From Youxingia wuxianensis (GTDB taxonomy: Bacteria > Bacillota > Clostridia > Oscillospirales > Ruminococcaceae): DNA of 64,000 bases. The notes under the pieces were generated by a model, which worked only from the letters and a program-made list of their open reading frames with translations, ran no database searches and had not been told where the DNA came from. The position numbers were made by a program, and so were the translations under genes. Location: contig NZ_JACRTD010000006.1 of the NCBI RefSeq assembly GCF_014385085.1, positions 124,001 through 188,000 of the forward strand, read 5' to 3'. This document shows, piece after piece, positions 60,899-64,000 of the stretch; the first letter of the stretch is position 1, and every line of letters begins with the position of its first letter.

Positions 60899-63694
60899 TT
60901 AAATCTCCCTTTCCGCACTCTTTTTGGGTGCTGTCTTTTTGTGTTCTGCTTTGGGCTGGCTTTTCAGCTGATCCACAACGGATTTTTTCTTTTCCCGTTC
61001 CTCCCTATGAACGGCGTCAGCCAAGTCCATCAGGGAAATGGGCTGACCGCTTCGGGCCTGCTGTTCCAGCTCTGCCACCGTAGGCTCTTTTGTGCCATTG
61101 TTGATGATGCCGTCGATCATGCCGTAATCGTCCTCCACGGCCATCTCCGCATTTTTCAGCGGATTTTGCGGCAAGAATCCGGGTATCTGGGTAAAACCAA
61201 CGCTGTCACAGTAATGACAGGATACCTTACCGTCCTGCTTGATCGCAACGATGTCGCTGACGCTCATGGAGGGGCTGTGATAGTCCACAGGTTTTTCCAG
61301 ATTGAATTGCTGATAGAGTTTTTCCAGCTGCTCCGGCACAGTGCCAGACTCACTCAGCGGAGCGGTGTAGATTAGGTCATAATTGCTGCGGTCTATGGAA
61401 ATGCCATGGGACTTTAACCAGTCCAGATTCATAAAGCGCACATTCTGCGGATCGTCACGGCTTACCTGATAGATGGCAAAGCAATCTCTGTTCTGGGAGA
61501 GAAATGCCTGTTCTCGTTCCTGCTGATGTTCCTGACGCTCCATGACCTTTTCGTGGAACTGAGGGCTTTTCTCCCATTCCTCACGATCCACGCCAAAAAG
61601 ACCGCCATGATCCATGATTTCCTGCGGGTCAAACACCATGCTCTCCGTATTATCCTCATGCAGCACATAGACGGTCAAATCGGCGGCATCCAGTTCCAGC
61701 GCCCGTTCTCTGGTAACAGGAAGCATCCCATCATAGGAGTAGCCGTATTCCTGCATATCCGGTGTGGAGACCTGCTCATCGGGCATGGGGTATTCATCCA
61801 GTGCCTGCTCCTGTGCCTCCGGCAGCTGGGAAGAAGCGGCCATCTGACCGACCTCTGCCTGCATCTGCTGATAGGCAGCTTCCTGCAAGGTCTCAATCAT
61901 GGACAACGGTGCGTATTTTACCGAGTCTCTGCCCAAATCGTTGTCATCACAAATCTGAAGAACTGCCTTCATGCGGGAAAGCTCCGGCATATCCATCTGA
62001 CCGCCATCCATCTCTTTCATGGACGCAGCATCATAAAGGGTATAATCCCAGCCGCTGTCACAGGGCTGGATATGAAGATAGGTGGCATCGTCGATCAGAA
62101 ACAAAGCCTCCTGCTGGTTGGCGTCCGCCCCCAGCACCTCCATTTCCGGTATGGCCGCCGCCAGTTCCTTTACCGCTTTCTGCACCAGCGGATTGTCACG
62201 GTAATAGTCGATTGCCTGGATGGTATCCAGGTCAATGGTCTGCCCGGTCAAAATCGGAAAAGGTCCTTCATAGTCGCTTCCGTCTTTCAGCTCAAAACCA
62301 ATGCCCTTGATCCCGTTCATTCGCTCTGCCGGAATTTCCTGATAAATGCGGACCGCTTCCTCCAAAGACAGGTTATCGTGGTATTCTCCGAGGTTTGGAA
62401 ACTCCATGCACTCTGCTACATAGTAGGTTAGATTGCCGGTCGGCTGCTCTATCGGGGCGGTTTCCGGCTCTGCCTTTGCATTGGGGTCAATTCCACGCTC
62501 TTTGCAGATTTCCTTATAGTGGCGCTCAATGTCAGAGATCAAAGTGCCGGAGGTCTTATTGATGGTCTCCAAACTGGCTCTCAGCTCTTTCAGTTCCTTG
62601 CCCCGACTCCAGCTTGCAATATAGCCGAAGCTGTTTTCTCCGGTCTCGATGCCAAAATACTTGCAGACTGCATAGGAGATGCTTTCAGCCTCCACTTCCT
62701 CCGTGTGGCGGTCTTTCCTCTGTTCTTGCAAAAACTGGGCGAGGGTAGAAAAGCCGCCAACAAAATTCAGCCCTTCTTCCTCGGTCAGCATCAGGCGTCC
62801 ATCTTCCGCCAGCTCCAGCGGCTCTGTCAGCAGAACGGAACCTGCATGGTTTACAACCACTCGTTCTTCTACACAGACCGGCTCTCCGGGGTCGTAGTCA
62901 GAACCGCGCAGGTCATAGCAATAAACGCCCTCCGGCAAATCATCACGGGCAATCCGCCCGTTGGAGAACAGACCGGGTTTATCAAACATCTCGATCTCCT
63001 GATATTGCTCGTCATTGGCAATCTGAATCTTTTTCTGATTGTGGAGCTTGCTGTGGGCAATCTCGTGTACTGTGGCTGAAACCGTCTGCACCTCACTCAT
63101 GCCCTGACGAATGGCGATTTTCTGATGATCGGCAGAAAAATAACCGTCCGTATCGGCGGCCATTGCTTCAAAAGTGATCGGCACCGGCACGCTGCGGCGC
63201 AGGGCCTCCATGAATGCCTCATAATTTGGTACATTGCCGGAAAGGGAGGAAGCAAGCTCCGGCAAAGGTTTCCCATCAGTCTGGCTCACATCAAAGACCT
63301 TGACCGGGCGGAACATGGGGATTTCGATTTCTTTTTCCTCTGTGATGATCTTTCCGTCTTTATCCAGAATCGGAGCCTTGGTATCCGGGTCCAGTTTCTG
63401 CTCCTCGATTTTCTTCTTGTACGGTGTGGGGGCGATGATGGTAATGCCATGCTCTCCCTTTTTAACATGACGTTCAAACTGGTCTTTCCACTTATTGTAT
63501 CCGGCTACCAAAGTGGCGTCCGGCTTCTGCATATAGATGAGCATGGTGTTGTTTACCGAATAGCGGTGGAAGCGGGACATAACGGACAGATAGCGCATAT
63601 ACTTTTCACTCTCAAACAGTTCCTTGATGCCCTGCTCGATGCCGTCTGTGATTTCCCTTAGTCGTTCTCGGTTGGTGGGTTTGTTCTCAGCCAT
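60899..63694 (-). CDS. LtrC/ArdC-like antirestriction-type protein with DUF4316 tail
   Basis: The 931-aa product starts MAENKPTNRERLREITDGIE (ATG 63694, AAGGAG upstream). Residues 1-130 form the ArdC single-strand-DNA-binding part (NTMLIYMQKPDATLVAGYNK, VKKGEHGITIIAP), followed by a zincin motif (ATVHEIAHSKLH), a region with several small ICE domains (YYVAECMEFPNLGEYHDNLS; LTVYVLHEDNTESMVFDP) and a C-terminal DUF4316-like block (ISLMDLADAVHREEREKKKS). ArdC/LtrC proteins shield transferred DNA from restriction. The reading frame stays open upstream to the window edge, so a longer fusion is possible. Confidence 0.78.
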   Translation of the reverse strand: MAENKPTNRERLREITDGIEQGIKELFESEKYMRYLSVMSRFHRYSVNNTMLIYMQKPDATLVAGYNKWKDQFERHVKKGEHGITIIAPTPYKKKIEEQKLDPDTKAPILDKDGKIITEEKEIEIPMFRPVKVFDVSQTDGKPLPELASSLSGNVPNYEAFMEALRRSVPVPITFEAMAADTDGYFSADHQKIAIRQGMSEVQTVSATVHEIAHSKLHNQKKIQIANDEQYQEIEMFDKPGLFSNGRIARDDLPEGVYCYDLRGSDYDPGEPVCVEERVVVNHAGSVLLTEPLELAEDGRLMLTEEEGLNFVGGFSTLAQFLQEQRKDRHTEEVEAESISYAVCKYFGIETGENSFGYIASWSRGKELKELRASLETINKTSGTLISDIERHYKEICKERGIDPNAKAEPETAPIEQPTGNLTYYVAECMEFPNLGEYHDNLSLEEAVRIYQEIPAERMNGIKGIGFELKDGSDYEGPFPILTGQTIDLDTIQAIDYYRDNPLVQKAVKELAAAIPEMEVLGADANQQEALFLIDDATYLHIQPCDSGWDYTLYDAASMKEMDGGQMDMPELSRMKAVLQICDDNDLGRDSVKYAPLSMIETLQEAAYQQMQAEVGQMAASSQLPEAQEQALDEYPMPDEQVSTPDMQEYGYSYDGMLPVTRERALELDAADLTVYVLHEDNTESMVFDPQEIMDHGGLFGVDREEWEKSPQFHEKVMERQEHQQEREQAFLSQNRDCFAIYQVSRDDPQNVRFMNLDWLKSHGISIDRSNYDLIYTAPLSESGTVPEQLEKLYQQFNLEKPVDYHSPSMSVSDIVAIKQDGKVSCHYCDSVGFTQIPGFLPQNPLKNAEMAVEDDYGMIDGIINNGTKEPTVAELEQQARSGQPISLMDLADAVHREEREKKKSVVDQLKSQPKAEHKKTAPKKSAEREI

Positions 63695-64000
63695 GATTTT
63701 CAATCTCCTTTCCAAGTGTGTGATTTCTGCTGTGTGTTCTGCAATCCATGCCTTTTGTTCTTCTTCACTTTCATAAAGAAAAAGATCCAGCAGGTACTCC
63801 ACATAGGTTTTCTTATGGATTGCTTCCACAAAGCGGGGGTGCGGTTCTTCCTCCGGTGTCTGGGGAGAATTGTCGGCCTCCCATTTTTTCAGCAGATAGT
63901 AGTAATCGGACAGTATGCGATAACACCTCTGCCGGTCCTCCCGAAACTGCTGTGCCTCGGTTTTCTGCCGGACATACCTCCTGCGGGGAGGGGCCTGACT
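63695..64000 (-). CDS. Open frame upstream of and in frame with the LtrC-like gene (partial)
   Basis: All codons from 64000 to the ATG at 63694 are open in the LtrC frame: QAPPRRRYVRQKTEAQQFRE, DYYYLLKKWEADNSPQTPEE, YVEYLLDLFLYESEEEQKAW. The sequence is charged and helical, looks like coding sequence, and would be the end of a separate small ICE protein in related elements. Here no stop separates the two, so this is either an N-terminal extension or a natural fusion. It runs off the right edge. Confidence 0.5.

Overview
The window looks like the chromosome of a gut Clostridia-type Firmicute (Lachnospiraceae or Oscillospiraceae-like). The reasons are strong AGGAGG ribosome binding sites, TTG starts, an NarL-type two-component system with a 7TM partner, a LacI-controlled sugar-type ABC operon without its own ATPase, and dense nested elements of the Tn1549, Tn4451, IS110 and IS1182 kinds. 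I saw no rRNA, tRNA or CRISPR array.

Layout. (1) 1-2,970: response regulator (cut by the edge), histidine kinase and 7TM regulator, linked by ATGA overlaps. (2) 3,150-4,950: a 60-aa protein, a sigma-70-like factor whose Shine-Dalgarno lies inside a 16-bp perfect hairpin, and a decayed transposase. (3) 5,000-20,900: a catabolic island on the minus strand: LacI regulator, aldehyde dehydrogenase, class III CoA transferase, crotonase, FAD reductase, two zinc dehydrogenases, PdxA-like dehydrogenase, a broken Gfo/Idh gene, SDR, amidohydrolase, lipoprotein binding protein and two permeases. (4) 21,000-25,500: an IS1182-like remnant, then a small integrative element with a Fic protein, small ORFs and a tyrosine integrase. 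(5) 25,700-64,000: a Tn1549-like integrative conjugative element read on the minus strand, running off the right edge: two tandem integrases, excisionase, sigma factor, bacitracin cargo bcrR/bcrABD, relaxase, AbiE toxin-antitoxin pair, MobC, DUF3849 protein, a giant methylase/helicase, a transfer-assisting protein and an LtrC-like protein.

This ICE has itself been invaded twice. An IS110 element (about 40,007-41,340) splits a 104-aa ORF. A 10.37-kb Tn4451-like mobilizable transposon (43,185-53,555) splits the helicase; removing it at the duplicated GA dinucleotide restores an in-frame 2,930-aa gene. The transposon carries tnpX, tnpV, tnpW, a MobV relaxase with a pMV158-like nick site, and an AT-rich block of aminoglycoside-modification genes joined by duplicated gene ends.

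Most unusual: a complete tnpV homologue (59,476-59,832) is encoded in the +1 frame inside the helicase gene, where the helicase frame itself encodes a disordered-looking linker. The tnpV of the nested transposon gives an in-window homologue that supports it.
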